Shown here piece after piece: positions 19,008-28,005 of a stretch of 64,000 nucleotides of DNA. Each line of letters starts with the position of its first letter. Position 1 is the stretch's first letter. This DNA comes from Acinetobacter higginsii (GTDB lineage: Bacteria > Pseudomonadota > Gammaproteobacteria > Pseudomonadales > Moraxellaceae), in contig NZ_KB850072.1 of NCBI RefSeq assembly GCF_000369525.1, forward strand, positions 372,001 through 436,000, written 5' to 3'. Below the pieces are notes generated by a model. It saw only the letters and a program-made list of their open reading frames with translations. It was not told where the DNA came from and made no database searches. The position numbers and the translations under genes are program-made.

Positions 19008-19628
19008 TTATACTTTTGCTTGTAACGCTTGGTGATAACGGCGATTGACCTCATTCCAATCCACCACATTATAAAATGCAGCAATATATTCAGGACGGCG
19101 ATTTTGGTATTTTAAATAATACGCATGTTCCCATACATCCAGACCTAAAATAGGTGTATTGCCATGCATCAAGGGTGAGTCTTGATTGCCGCTACTTTCG
19201 ACCACTAATTTGTGTTCAGGCGTGACGCTCAGCCATGCCCAACCACTGCCAAAACGACTAATCGCTGCCTTGGTGAATGCATCTTTAAAAGCATCGAAAC
19301 CACCAAGTTGTTGATCAATGGCTTCAGCAATATCACCTGTAGGTTCTCCACCACCTTGCGGGCTCATGACTGTCCAAAAAAGTGAATGATTTGCGTGTCC
19401 GCCACCATTATTGATCACCATATTTTTAAGATCTGCTGGAACTTCATTCACTTTGGCGACTAGTTCCTCTACAGGGAGTTGTTCCCATTCTGTGCCTTCA
19501 ATTGCGCCATTAATATTATTGATATAGGTCTGATGGTGTTTGCTATGATGAATTTCCATGGTTTTGGTGTCAATGTTCGGTTCGAGTGCATCATATGTAT
19601 AAGGAAGCGCCGGTAAAGAATAAGCCAT
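19008..19628 (-). CDS. sodA: superoxide dismutase, Mn type
   Basis: The 206-residue enzyme has the ligand motifs [23 protein letters not shown] and [20 protein letters not shown]. Gly in place of Gln before the second ligand (NNGGGHANH) and Gln in [10 protein letters not shown] mark the manganese form, unlike the neighbouring iron enzyme. The start at 19628 ([15 protein letters not shown]) has AAGGAA before it; an earlier in-frame start adds eight unlike residues. A Fur-box-like site lies 73-91 bases upstream, matching repression of sodA by iron in other bacteria. Confidence 0.93.
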   Translation of the reverse strand: MAYSLPALPYTYDALEPNIDTKTMEIHHSKHHQTYINNINGAIEGTEWEQLPVEELVAKVNEVPADLKNMVINNGGGHANHSLFWTVMSPQGGGEPTGDIAEAIDQQLGGFDAFKDAFTKAAISRFGSGWAWLSVTPEHKLVVESSGNQDSPLMHGNTPILGLDVWEHAYYLKYQNRRPEYIAAFYNVVDWNEVNRRYHQALQAKV

Positions 19629-19700
19629 GTGTTTGATTCCTTTTGTAATCAATGTGGTTTTATTACGATGAATTGAAGCGCCTTCATTATTTATTTAAAA

Positions 19701-19719
19701 GCAAATGAGAATCAATGTC
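19701..19719. promoter_or_regulatory. candidate Fur box upstream of sodA
   Basis: GCAAATGAGAATCAATGTC matches 14 of 19 positions of the consensus GATAATGATAATCATTATC. It lies in the promoter region of the Mn-type sodA. Nothing else was seen in the rest of the 19629-19976 gap. Confidence 0.55.
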
Positions 19720-19976
19720 TTTTAATTTGCTTTTATCTATGCGAAATGGAGTAAAAAATAAATTTTATTTATCATTTGTCTGTTGGGTCTTGAATTGACT
19801 TGCCAATGAAAGAAAGGGGATGTGTTCTGGGTTAGGCTTTATAAGCCCCAAGATAAGGTAAAGACGTTGCAATGCTGGTGGTGTTAACGCAAATCTTAAT
19901 TTGAAAATGGATTCATTTAAAAATTATGAAGAGAAGGAGTGAAAATAATTCCACTCCTTCAAATGGTTGACTCGAA

Positions 19977-20735
19977 CTAGATCGGATTGTTGAGTTCGAA
20001 GTATTCGGTTTTGATTGAAAACTGTTTGGTAATGGCCTGTGCTAAACGCTGTACACCATAACGTTCAGTTGCATGGTGACCACATGCAAAATAATGTACC
20101 CCTAGTTCTTTTGCTTCATAAAAAGTACGTTCGCTAACTTCGCCAGAAATATAAGCATCACAGTCTGCTTGAGCTGCTTTTGCAATAAAATCTTGAGCAC
20201 CGCCTGTGCAGAAGCCTACTTTTTTAATTACAGTTTTATCACTTGGTAGATGAATCACATTAAAGTCAAAAATGCTCTGTAACTTCGCCTTAAATTGTTC
20301 TGGACTTAGCGGATTGTCTAAATAGGCAATGTTGCCAATTGGATGCTTTTCGTTTGGATCCAAAGCTTCTAAATCTTTTAGACCGATCAAATCGGCAATA
20401 GCGATGTTATTGCCCAAAGTTGGATGTGCATCCAAAGGCAGGTGATACGCGATCAGGGAAATATTATTTTGAATCAGTTTCTTGATACGATTGCCGCGCA
20501 TGCCTGTAATTGGGTAGGGTTCACCTTTCCAGAAATAACCATGATGGACCAGTAATGCATCGGCTTGTTGGGCAATTGCAGCATCAATTGCATCTTCAGA
20601 TGCAGTCACGGCACATACAATTTTATTGACTTCAGGCTTACCTTCGATCTGTAAGCCGTTTGGCGCGTAGTCTTTAAATTCATTGGCTTTTAAAGTCTGG
20701 TTACACCATTGCACAATGTCATGCAAATTTGCCAT
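19977..20735 (-). CDS. Nif3-like dinuclear metal centre protein
   Basis: The 252-residue protein belongs to the Nif3/YbgI family: it has LLVHHGYFWKGEPYPITGMRGNRIK, with the two metal-binding histidines, an AYHLPLDAHPTLGNN segment, and a C-terminal HYFACGHHATERYGVQRLA with further ligands. Family members form hexameric rings with two metals per subunit; some are listed as GTP cyclohydrolase 1 type 2 homologs, but the reaction is unsettled. The ATG at 20735 has GAGGAA before it; the longer upstream frame is not needed. Confidence 0.9.
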   Translation of the reverse strand: MANLHDIVQWCNQTLKANEFKDYAPNGLQIEGKPEVNKIVCAVTASEDAIDAAIAQQADALLVHHGYFWKGEPYPITGMRGNRIKKLIQNNISLIAYHLPLDAHPTLGNNIAIADLIGLKDLEALDPNEKHPIGNIAYLDNPLSPEQFKAKLQSIFDFNVIHLPSDKTVIKKVGFCTGGAQDFIAKAAQADCDAYISGEVSERTFYEAKELGVHYFACGHHATERYGVQRLAQAITKQFSIKTEYFELNNPI

Positions 20736-20923
20736 GCGATTCCTCAAATGATTTACATCTTTTCTCAGCAACAATAAGAACATATTTTCAAATGTAACTA
20801 AAGCTAGACAAAACTTTTTTAACTTTTGCATTGATTTTAAGCAATTTACTTTACAATGGTGGAAACTTCCAGTTCTTCAATAAATTACGTTCATTACATA
20901 ATTTCGCCTAGAGGATAATAGAC

Positions 20924-22111
20924 GTGCGCCGTGCATTTACATGGTTACCTTGGGTATTACTCATTCTTGTTATATTTAGTTTTCTGGCTTGGCAGAAATC
21001 ACATCAACCGAAACCAACGGTGGCTGCTGATGGGGTAAAAATGCCAGCAGAAAAGGTTGAACCACTGATTGATACCACGCGTACGGGTGGGGTGGTTTCG
21101 TATAGTGCTGCGGTCAAAGTGGCGGCACCTGCTGTGGTGAATATCTTTACCACACAGAAAGTGAAACAGATGAATCATCCATTATTGAATGATCCTGTAT
21201 TTCGTGAGTTTTTTGGCAATCAAATGCCGCAACAACCTCAAAACGAAAACAGTTTGGGTTCAGGCGTCATTGTACGTGCGGATGGTTATATTTTAACGAA
21301 TAATCATGTGATTGCGCAGGCTGAGCATATTGTCGTGGCTTTACAAGATGGACGCCGTGCTGAAGCGACCGTGGTTGGCACTGATCCAGACACCGATTTG
21401 GCGGTAATCAAAATTGAATTGGATAAATTACCGGTGTTGCCATTTAAATTAAGTGGTAATGAAGTGGGTGATGTTGTGCTCGCGATTGGTAACCCATTTG
21501 GTGTCGGTCAAACTGTGACTCAGGGGATTATCTCTGCTACGGGACGTTCGGATTTGGGCATCAATACCTATGAAGACTTTATTCAAACCGATGCTGCGAT
21601 TAACCCAGGTAACTCTGGCGGTGCATTGATTGATGTTGCGGGTAATTTGATTGGGGTCAATACGGCGATCTTCTCGCAATCGGGTGGTTCACTTGGAATT
21701 GGTTTTGCGATACCTGCCAAAGTGTGTCAGCAAGTTCTTAATTCCATCTTGAAAGATGGGCGTGTAGTACGTGGTTGGTTAGGAATTAGCTTAATTCCAA
21801 ATAACATTGATGAAGATGTTTTGACCGCTAAACCAGTTGGTGTCACTGTTGCAGATGTATTACGTGGCGGACCATCTGATTCTGCAGGGATTAAGCGTGG
21901 CGATAAGATTATTCAAGTGAATAATGAGCAGATCTCTTCAGCATCGCATTTGATTAATTATGTTGCGTTACAAGCACCAGAAAGTTTAATTGATGTGGTG
22001 ATTGAGCGTGAAGGCAAACAACAAACTTTGCAGGTTAAAGTTGGAGAGCGTAAAGTGCAACAAAATGCACAATCGCAATATATTCCATTGCCTAAGCGTC
22101 AACAACAGTAA
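20924..22111 (+). CDS. DegS/AlgW-like periplasmic serine protease
   Basis: The 395-residue protein begins at GTG (GAGGATAAT precedes it). One membrane helix (residues 5-23) anchors it to the inner membrane; the trypsin-like domain lies in the periplasm with His129 (TNNHVIAQ), Asp159 (DTDLAVIKI) and Ser232 (NPGNSGGAL). A single PDZ domain (about residues 285-375, LRGGPSDSAGIKRGD) follows. One PDZ plus an N-terminal anchor is the DegS/AlgW design, which starts the envelope stress cascade by cutting an anti-sigma factor; no such gene is adjacent. Confidence 0.92.
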   Translation: MRRAFTWLPWVLLILVIFSFLAWQKSHQPKPTVAADGVKMPAEKVEPLIDTTRTGGVVSYSAAVKVAAPAVVNIFTTQKVKQMNHPLLNDPVFREFFGNQMPQQPQNENSLGSGVIVRADGYILTNNHVIAQAEHIVVALQDGRRAEATVVGTDPDTDLAVIKIELDKLPVLPFKLSGNEVGDVVLAIGNPFGVGQTVTQGIISATGRSDLGINTYEDFIQTDAAINPGNSGGALIDVAGNLIGVNTAIFSQSGGSLGIGFAIPAKVCQQVLNSILKDGRVVRGWLGISLIPNNIDEDVLTAKPVGVTVADVLRGGPSDSAGIKRGDKIIQVNNEQISSASHLINYVALQAPESLIDVVIEREGKQQTLQVKVGERKVQQNAQSQYIPLPKRQQQ

Positions 22112-22126
22112 GGCCGCTTAGATGAT

Positions 22127-22158
22127 AAATAAGGGCTGCCAATGAGCAGCCTTTATTT
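22127..22158 (+). terminator. terminator after the DegS-like gene
   Basis: AATAAGGGCTGC and GCAGCCTTTATT form a hairpin with a six-base loop. Confidence 0.8.
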
Positions 22159-22170
22159 ATTTGAAGTCAT

Positions 22171-22207
22171 AAAAAAAGCGTGTTGATCGACTGATCAACA
22201 CGCTTTT
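22171..22207. terminator. strong bidirectional terminator
   Basis: AAAAAGCGTGTTGATC and its exact complement flank GACT. It stands between convergent genes; on the minus strand it would end the MFS unit. Confidence 0.9.
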
Positions 22208-22313
22208 TGCATTTTATCGACTTTTTTATTTTTCATTAAAGCATCGAAATTTGATGGTTTGATGACAGAGTTTTGATGTTTATATGACAAAGACCAAGCA
22301 CAAGCGCTCTGCT

Positions 22314-22448
22314 TCAATGTGCACAAAATGCTTGATTGAAGTACTCAAACAAATCAGGGGTTTGAAACCAGATCAAGATCGAAAGACTCATCAAACACAG
22401 AAGCGTGACAAACAATAGCAACTTAAAATGACGTTCTATATTAGTCAT
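22314..22448 (-). CDS. 44-residue single-helix membrane protein coupled to the MFS gene
   Basis: The ORF begins MTNIERHFKLLLFVTLLC and continues through a hydrophobic helix (about residues 9-27, ending MSLSILIWF) to a short tail QTPDLFEYFNQAFCAH. Its ATG overlaps the stop of the upstream MFS transporter gene by 8 bases (ATGACTAA), suggesting translational coupling and a shared role. I know of no named family. It could be a small regulatory subunit of the transporter; chance cannot be excluded, but hydrophobicity, overlap and length of the frame argue against it. Confidence 0.6.
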   Translation of the reverse strand: MTNIERHFKLLLFVTLLCLMSLSILIWFQTPDLFEYFNQAFCAH

Positions 22449-23646
22449 GAATCACAGCCTCTTCATTCACGAAAAGATGGATGACAACACCAAAAGCACT
22501 TAGCACTAAACAGGCGAGCCAAATCATATTGTAGTTGCCTGCAATATCATGATTGACCCCACCGAGCCAGCCGCCAAAGAATGAGCCGATTTGATGGGTA
22601 AAGAACACAATACCACTGAGCATGGATAAATATTTGACGCCAAACATATTGGCCACAATCCCATTGGTGAGCGGAACAGTGGAAAGCCAGAGTAGTCCCA
22701 TAATGATCCCAAAACTATAAACGGTCAATGTGCTGAGTGGGAGTAGTAGAAAAGCAATAATAGCAATACCGCGTAAACCATAAAGCAGCATCAGCAATCT
22801 TGGTTTTGAATAGCGATCACCTAACCAACCTGCACCATAGGTCCCTACAATATTAAATAGACCGACCAGTGCCAAGAATATCGTACCTGTTGTGGCATCA
22901 AAGCCATGATCAATTAAATAACCAGGTAGGTGTACGCCTAAAAATACCACTTGGAAACCACAGACCAGAAAGCCGAGCGATAACCACCAAAATGGTTTGT
23001 GTTTTCTTGCGATGTGTAAAACCTGTTTAAAGCTTAAACTTGGCTGATTTAGCGCTTTAGGTGCTGTAGAAGCAGGGGATTTCAATAACCAAGCCAAGGG
23101 GACAATGAATGCAATAGCAAAGGCACTCACCAGCAAAGCAGAAGACCAACCGATGGTTTTAAGGAATAACAGAGTTGAGGGCAGCATAATAAACTGCCCA
23201 AAGGAACCCGCAGCACTGGCAATCCCCATGACCATACTGCGTTTCTCTGGTGGTGCAGCGCGACCAACCGCAGAAAGCAATACGGTAAAAGAGGTCGCAG
23301 ATAAGGCGAGTCCAATCACGAGCCCTAAGCTGAGGTTAAGTAAGAGTCCTGTAGAGCTAAATGCCATAAGGACTAAGCCAATAGCATAGAGTACCCCTCC
23401 CGCCATCACGACTTTTTTAGTACCGTACTTGTCAGCAATCGCACCGGTAAAGGGTTGTGCAGCCCCCCAGATCAGGTTTTGCATGGCAATCGCAAAACTA
23501 AAAATATGATGGCCCCAACCAAAACTATCGCTCATGGGTACCAGATATAAACCAAAGCCATGGCGTACACCCAATGAAAGTGCGAGAATCAGCGCACTTC
23601 CGATCAGCATATAGACCAATTGTTTGGAAAATTGAGGGTTTGACAT
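22441..23646 (-). CDS. MFS transporter
   Basis: The 401-residue carrier has about twelve membrane helices and MFS signatures: DKYGTKK between helices 2 and 3 and GDRYSKPR between helices 8 and 9. Proteins beginning like MSNPQFSKQLVYMLIGSALILALSLG are inner-membrane permeases of anionic or aromatic metabolites, but the substrate is not clear. The start at 23646 replaces an upstream in-frame ATG that would add 45 residues of poor composition. A tiny membrane ORF overlaps its stop codon. Confidence 0.87.
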   Translation of the reverse strand: MSNPQFSKQLVYMLIGSALILALSLGVRHGFGLYLVPMSDSFGWGHHIFSFAIAMQNLIWGAAQPFTGAIADKYGTKKVVMAGGVLYAIGLVLMAFSSTGLLLNLSLGLVIGLALSATSFTVLLSAVGRAAPPEKRSMVMGIASAAGSFGQFIMLPSTLLFLKTIGWSSALLVSAFAIAFIVPLAWLLKSPASTAPKALNQPSLSFKQVLHIARKHKPFWWLSLGFLVCGFQVVFLGVHLPGYLIDHGFDATTGTIFLALVGLFNIVGTYGAGWLGDRYSKPRLLMLLYGLRGIAIIAFLLLPLSTLTVYSFGIIMGLLWLSTVPLTNGIVANMFGVKYLSMLSGIVFFTHQIGSFFGGWLGGVNHDIAGNYNMIWLACLVLSAFGVVIHLFVNEEAVIHD

Positions 23647-23796
23647 TGTTGTTGTAATCTTGGAATAAGTGAAAAGTATTCTAAAATACTTCTCATCATA
23701 TTTCGATTCCCTGCAAAAATAATTGTGACAAGATGCAAAGTCATCAAAACAGTCAACTGTAAATTGACCGTTTTGTTTCAAATGGCAGGATATAAT

Positions 23797-24933
23797 TTAG
23801 AACTTAAATTCCAAGCCTAATCCGACAACAGGTTGCTTGTCTTTTTTATCTGCTTGTTCAAGTGTTAAATAACCTACATAGCCATAGCTTTTCACCTGCT
23901 TACTAAAGGCATAATCAGCCCCGGCCATGATTTGTTTGGCTTTAAAATCAGCTGTGGTGTTTTTAAAGTGAGTATCATTCTGGCTATATTGTGCTTTGAG
24001 TATCCATTTTTTTGCATTTGGAAGAATATATTCGGCACCCACTAACCAACCTTGAGCATCATCAATATTGTTGGCTTTTGTGGCCCATTTTGTTGTTTCT
24101 GTTGGATCTGCATAGCTAGTTTCTTCAACATCGGAACGTTGATACAAGCTTTTAATCGCCAAGCCTTCAAACGGATTTAAACGTCCGATGGCACGTATGG
24201 TATTTGCTGCGGCAAAAGCTTGTGTGTCGGCTGTATAAGCCTGTCTTGTGGCAACATTGAGAAAGCCACGTCCTGCAAAAGTGCTTGGAATGGCTTTGTC
24301 ATAGCCAAGTCCTGCGACAAAAAATGGATGTTCATAAACCAGACTGGCAGACCATGCATCGCCTAAGCCGCGACCTGCGACTTTTGCACCGCCGCTGGAT
24401 GTTTTAATTCCAGATGATTCTCCAGTGGCGAGCAGAGCATTCAGTTTAACCACGCCTTGAGAGAGATGAATGGCTGGTGATTCATAGAGAATGACGTTAT
24501 CGATACGGTTTTCTCCAGTCAGAATCCCACCAATATCTGCTTTATTTGCCACATAATTATTGAAAATATCAACTGTGCTTGAGAGCTGTTTGACCGGCGT
24601 ATCATGTTTACCCACTTTGATGGTGCCGAGTTGACTGTCCTTTAATCCGACAAAGCGGTTTCGTTGCGTCCAGTCTGTTCCATCGCCGTCAGCACTTAAT
24701 CCCCATTCAATTGCATAGACCGCACTTAGATGCTCAGTCAGTTTGTCATCTCCTTTAATGCCTAGATATGAACTATTGGAGCTAACCTCCCACACATCTT
24801 TATTTGAGCTGTTGGCATTTTTTTCTGGCAAGTAATCGATACTTGCATCAATTTCCCCATAAAGTGTAGGTGCTGCAAAAGTAGTACTGGTTAAGCATCC
24901 AAGCATGGCAAAGCCAAGAAGATTCAATTTCAT
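23797..24933 (-). CDS. Gram-negative porin
   Basis: The 378-residue protein has a signal peptide (MKLNLLGFAMLGCLTSTTFA) followed by PTLYGEIDASIDYL, the usual first strand of trimeric porins, and ends in a phenylalanine (GLEFKF), as outer-membrane barrels do. RNRFVGLKDSQLGTIKVGKHDTPVKQ is the start of the third-loop region. It sits 84 bases downstream of the NarK-like transporter on the same strand, so it may supply the outer-membrane entry for the same anion. The start at 24933 begins directly with the signal peptide. Confidence 0.88.
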   Translation of the reverse strand: MKLNLLGFAMLGCLTSTTFAAPTLYGEIDASIDYLPEKNANSSNKDVWEVSSNSSYLGIKGDDKLTEHLSAVYAIEWGLSADGDGTDWTQRNRFVGLKDSQLGTIKVGKHDTPVKQLSSTVDIFNNYVANKADIGGILTGENRIDNVILYESPAIHLSQGVVKLNALLATGESSGIKTSSGGAKVAGRGLGDAWSASLVYEHPFFVAGLGYDKAIPSTFAGRGFLNVATRQAYTADTQAFAAANTIRAIGRLNPFEGLAIKSLYQRSDVEETSYADPTETTKWATKANNIDDAQGWLVGAEYILPNAKKWILKAQYSQNDTHFKNTTADFKAKQIMAGADYAFSKQVKSYGYVGYLTLEQADKKDKQPVVGLGLEFKF

Positions 24934-25016
24934 ATTGAGACCCCTGAAAAATGGTGTTGAAGTATTTAATTTGGAAATCGTGTGGGAGGGTTTATCCCAC
25001 ACAAAATGTGTTGTGA

Positions 25017-26363
25017 TTAAGCGAGAGAGTTACGTTCTAATACAGCTTGCTCGAACAATTGTTGTTCTTTGGCTTTATGTTCGACCGAGAAGCGAATGAG
25101 GATGACACTGAATGCGGCTACGGTCACCAAAGCACCTAAAATCATCAGGCAGGTTTGTACGTCGAGTAAACCTTTGAGTAAGAAGCCTGCAGCAACTGCA
25201 CCGACATTACCGCCTGCACCGATGATACCTGCGACACCACCTAAAGCATTGCGATCAATAAAAGGTACAAGCGCGTAAGTTGCACCACAAGACATATGGG
25301 TAAAGAGAGCAAAAACGGTCATGCTAATAATTGCAAGTGCTACGGTATTCATCTGAGAAAAAAGTATGAGGAATAAGCCTTCACATAGAATCATGATAAA
25401 CAATACTTTTGTGCGACCATCTAAACCTTTTGATATTGCAACCTTATCTGAAAGATAACCTCCGAGTGCACGGGCAAATAGGGCAAGCAGACCGAAAATA
25501 CCAGCAGTCAAACCTGCTTCTTTAAGGCCCATATTGAAGTGATCGACATAGTACATTGCAGCAATGTTATGAATAAAAATTTCAATACCAAAACAGGCAG
25601 CATAAGAGACAAATAGAATCCAAACACGGTAATTACGGGCTGCTTGCATCAGAATCGCAACACCGCCTTTTTTGCCAGCACCAACTTCGATACCTTGCTC
25701 ACGAAGTTCTTTAAAGTTTCCTTGAGGGCAATCTTGAGTAAGCTTCCAATACAGGACACCCACGATCAGCATCATGATGCCTGGTACAAGTAATGCGATT
25801 CTCCAACCCATTGCTTGTTCTACACCAAACATGACGATTGCACCTAAGATAAGAGGCATGATGGCTTGGGTTGCACCACCTCCTGCATTTCCCCAACCTG
25901 CCGAGGCTGCATTTGCTGTACCTACAACGTTTGGTGCAAACATCACGCTGGTATGGTATTGGGTAATCACAAAGCTCGCGCCAATTGCACCAATCAATAA
26001 GCGGAAGAATAAGAAGGATTCATAGGTATTTGCAGCAGCAACACCAAAAACAGGAATACTACCAAGCAGTAAAAGAGCAGTGTAGGTCTTACGTGGGCCG
26101 TATTTATCACAGAGTGGGCCAACGATGAGTCGAATTAAAATGGTAATGGCAACTGCTGCAATGTTGATATTGGCAATTTGATCTTTGGTTAAATTGAACT
26201 CGCCTTTGATGACTGGCATGAGGGGAGCACAGGCAAACCACGCGAAGAAACACACGAAGAATGCCAACCATGTCATATGGAACGCTCGCATGGCAGGTGT
26301 AGAAAAGCTAAATAATTTTATTTCGGTGGCTTTTTTTGCATCAATATTCATTGGTGAAGACAT
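25017..26363 (-). CDS. narK: NarK-type nitrate/nitrite transporter
   Basis: The 448-residue transporter is an MFS protein with about twelve helices. Nitrate-porter signatures are visible: GWGNAGGGATQAIMPL in helix 5 and GIIGAGGNVGAVAAGFL in helix 11, and the conserved arginines in the centres of helix 2 (ITILIRLIVGP) and helix 8 region. GGAG precedes the ATG. No nitrate reductase gene is visible in this window, so it presumably serves assimilation enzymes encoded elsewhere. Confidence 0.87.
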   Translation of the reverse strand: MSSPMNIDAKKATEIKLFSFSTPAMRAFHMTWLAFFVCFFAWFACAPLMPVIKGEFNLTKDQIANINIAAVAITILIRLIVGPLCDKYGPRKTYTALLLLGSIPVFGVAAANTYESFLFFRLLIGAIGASFVITQYHTSVMFAPNVVGTANAASAGWGNAGGGATQAIMPLILGAIVMFGVEQAMGWRIALLVPGIMMLIVGVLYWKLTQDCPQGNFKELREQGIEVGAGKKGGVAILMQAARNYRVWILFVSYAACFGIEIFIHNIAAMYYVDHFNMGLKEAGLTAGIFGLLALFARALGGYLSDKVAISKGLDGRTKVLFIMILCEGLFLILFSQMNTVALAIISMTVFALFTHMSCGATYALVPFIDRNALGGVAGIIGAGGNVGAVAAGFLLKGLLDVQTCLMILGALVTVAAFSVILIRFSVEHKAKEQQLFEQAVLERNSLA

Positions 26364-26705
26364 AACTTTCTCCTGAACTGCACGTCATTTATTTTGCTTA
26401 GGCATTACGCTGATTAAGCAAATCGAACAGAACGGACGCCGTTGGCCGTCATCAAATATGTTTATGAATCGTCGTTGATTCAATGTGTTTGATATATAGC
26501 AAGTGCCGTGCCAGAAAAATAAATTAACCAAATGAATAATTTAAAATGTTAATCATCAAGGTGTTTATAAGAGGATTGAGTGAATCAAGAATATTGGTAT
26601 AAATGTGGGGTCGTAGATAGAAGGTGTCTATGTTAGACAATCTTCTGAAAATTGCGTTCTCGTGGTGCGTGATTTTTGATCATGCTGCTTTGAAAGATTG
26701 CACAA

Positions 26706-26731
26706 TAAAAAAGCAGCGAGTGCTGCTTTTT
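26706..26731 (-). terminator. terminator after the OmpW-like gene
   Basis: AAAAAGCAGC-GAGT-GCTGCTTTTT. The remainder of 26364-26743 is AT-rich and shows no gene. Confidence 0.88.
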
Positions 26732-26743
26732 ATGAAATGAAAT

Positions 26744-27799
26744 TTAGAAGCGGTAACCGACACCGACATAGGTAATCAGAGGATCAATATCAATTTTAGT
26801 ATTTGCTTTGATGAGTTCTTTACCTGTGTTGCGGTCAGTCACAGAGATTTTAGCCTCATTATTCATTTTGGAATAAGAAACAGAACCGACAGCAAACCAG
26901 TTTGGATTAAAATCATAGGTTGCACCTATAGTCACAATCGGGGCAAAGGTGTCCGTTGCTTTGAGTTTAACTACAGGGTCTGCTGAGGATGTTTTACCAT
27001 CTAAGGCTGCACCTGCTTTTCCATCATGAATATTTTGAATCATATGACCTGCTTTGATTAAATCTAACTCGATCCCTGAGTTGATTTTTAAATCATTAAA
27101 ATAAGCATACATGACACCTGCGCCAACATAGGGACGGAACTTATTCACCCCAGATTTACCAAACTGGTAATGTAGTTCTACAGCGGGTAACCAAGCACGT
27201 GCAGTTGCAGCTTTGTCACCTTGGGTTAGATCAGTGATATGGATATCTTGTTTTAAACCAATTGTTCCTAATGCGGTCTCTGCCTGACCTGTTAAAGGTG
27301 CGTAGATATCGCCTTTACCTTTGATATCAACTTTCGGTGGAATACCAGCCTTAACTTCTAAAGAGATGTTATCGGTAAAATGGTAATTAGCCATAATACC
27401 AACAGTGTCAACCTTATCAGCTTCTAAACCTGTTCCTTGGCTTTGCCAGTTAGATAGGCCGTTGACAGTTGCAGTGCCTGTTAACAGGCCTGGTACTGGG
27501 TCAAGGGGTTGTATTTTAATGGCATCATAAAGAAGCTTATTGGAGTCTCGGTCTGCTGCTGCAAGTACAGCTTGTTTAGAGACATCTCCAACTTTGGCTT
27601 TAGTACCCTCAGCAACACTCGTGTTGATATTGACTGGATTTGCAGATCCTTGCGGCATGGCATGTAACCAGCCCGCGGAAACAGAAAAACGTTTAAACCC
27701 ATCTCCATCTTTTAGACTGAAATAAGGCGAGTCTGCGAAAGTAAGTGTCGGTAGGGCACATACACCTGTAATCAGGCAAGCGAATGATTTCTTCATCAT
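26744..27799 (-). CDS. OmpW-family outer-membrane protein, enlarged
   Basis: The protein has a signal peptide (MMKKSFACLITGVCALPTLTFA), FSVSAGWLHAMPQG, an OmpW-like MANYHFTDNISLEVKAGIPPK segment, AWLPAVELHYQFGKSGVNKFRPYVGAGVMYAYF, and a final strand ending ITYVGVGYRF. These mark an eight-stranded barrel of the OmpW/AlkL family, which moves small hydrophobic molecules across the outer membrane. It has 351 residues against about 210-230 usually; the excess lies in extracellular loops (about residues 50-130 and 235-290). Confidence 0.88.
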   Translation of the reverse strand: MMKKSFACLITGVCALPTLTFADSPYFSLKDGDGFKRFSVSAGWLHAMPQGSANPVNINTSVAEGTKAKVGDVSKQAVLAAADRDSNKLLYDAIKIQPLDPVPGLLTGTATVNGLSNWQSQGTGLEADKVDTVGIMANYHFTDNISLEVKAGIPPKVDIKGKGDIYAPLTGQAETALGTIGLKQDIHITDLTQGDKAATARAWLPAVELHYQFGKSGVNKFRPYVGAGVMYAYFNDLKINSGIELDLIKAGHMIQNIHDGKAGAALDGKTSSADPVVKLKATDTFAPIVTIGATYDFNPNWFAVGSVSYSKMNNEAKISVTDRNTGKELIKANTKIDIDPLITYVGVGYRF

Positions 27800-27955
27800 T
27801 GTGGGACTCCATGTCCAAAAAGTTTGTTAGGATTTTTCTTGCGCCCACCTTAACGCTATTTTTAAATAGGCTTTGTTTAGTTAAATTTTATAATTGTTAT
27901 GCTTATGATTTTTTTTGTTTGATTTAAATAAATTGATGAAGAAAATGTGGATGCG

Positions 27956-27985
27956 TAAAAAAAGTCACCGGAGTGACTTTTTTAA
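27956..27985. terminator. terminator after map
   Basis: AAAAAAAGTCAC-CGGA-GTGACTTTTTT lies just beyond the map stop codon on the minus strand. Confidence 0.9.
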
Positions 27986-28005
27986 AATAATTCAAAGGGA
28001 ATGAA

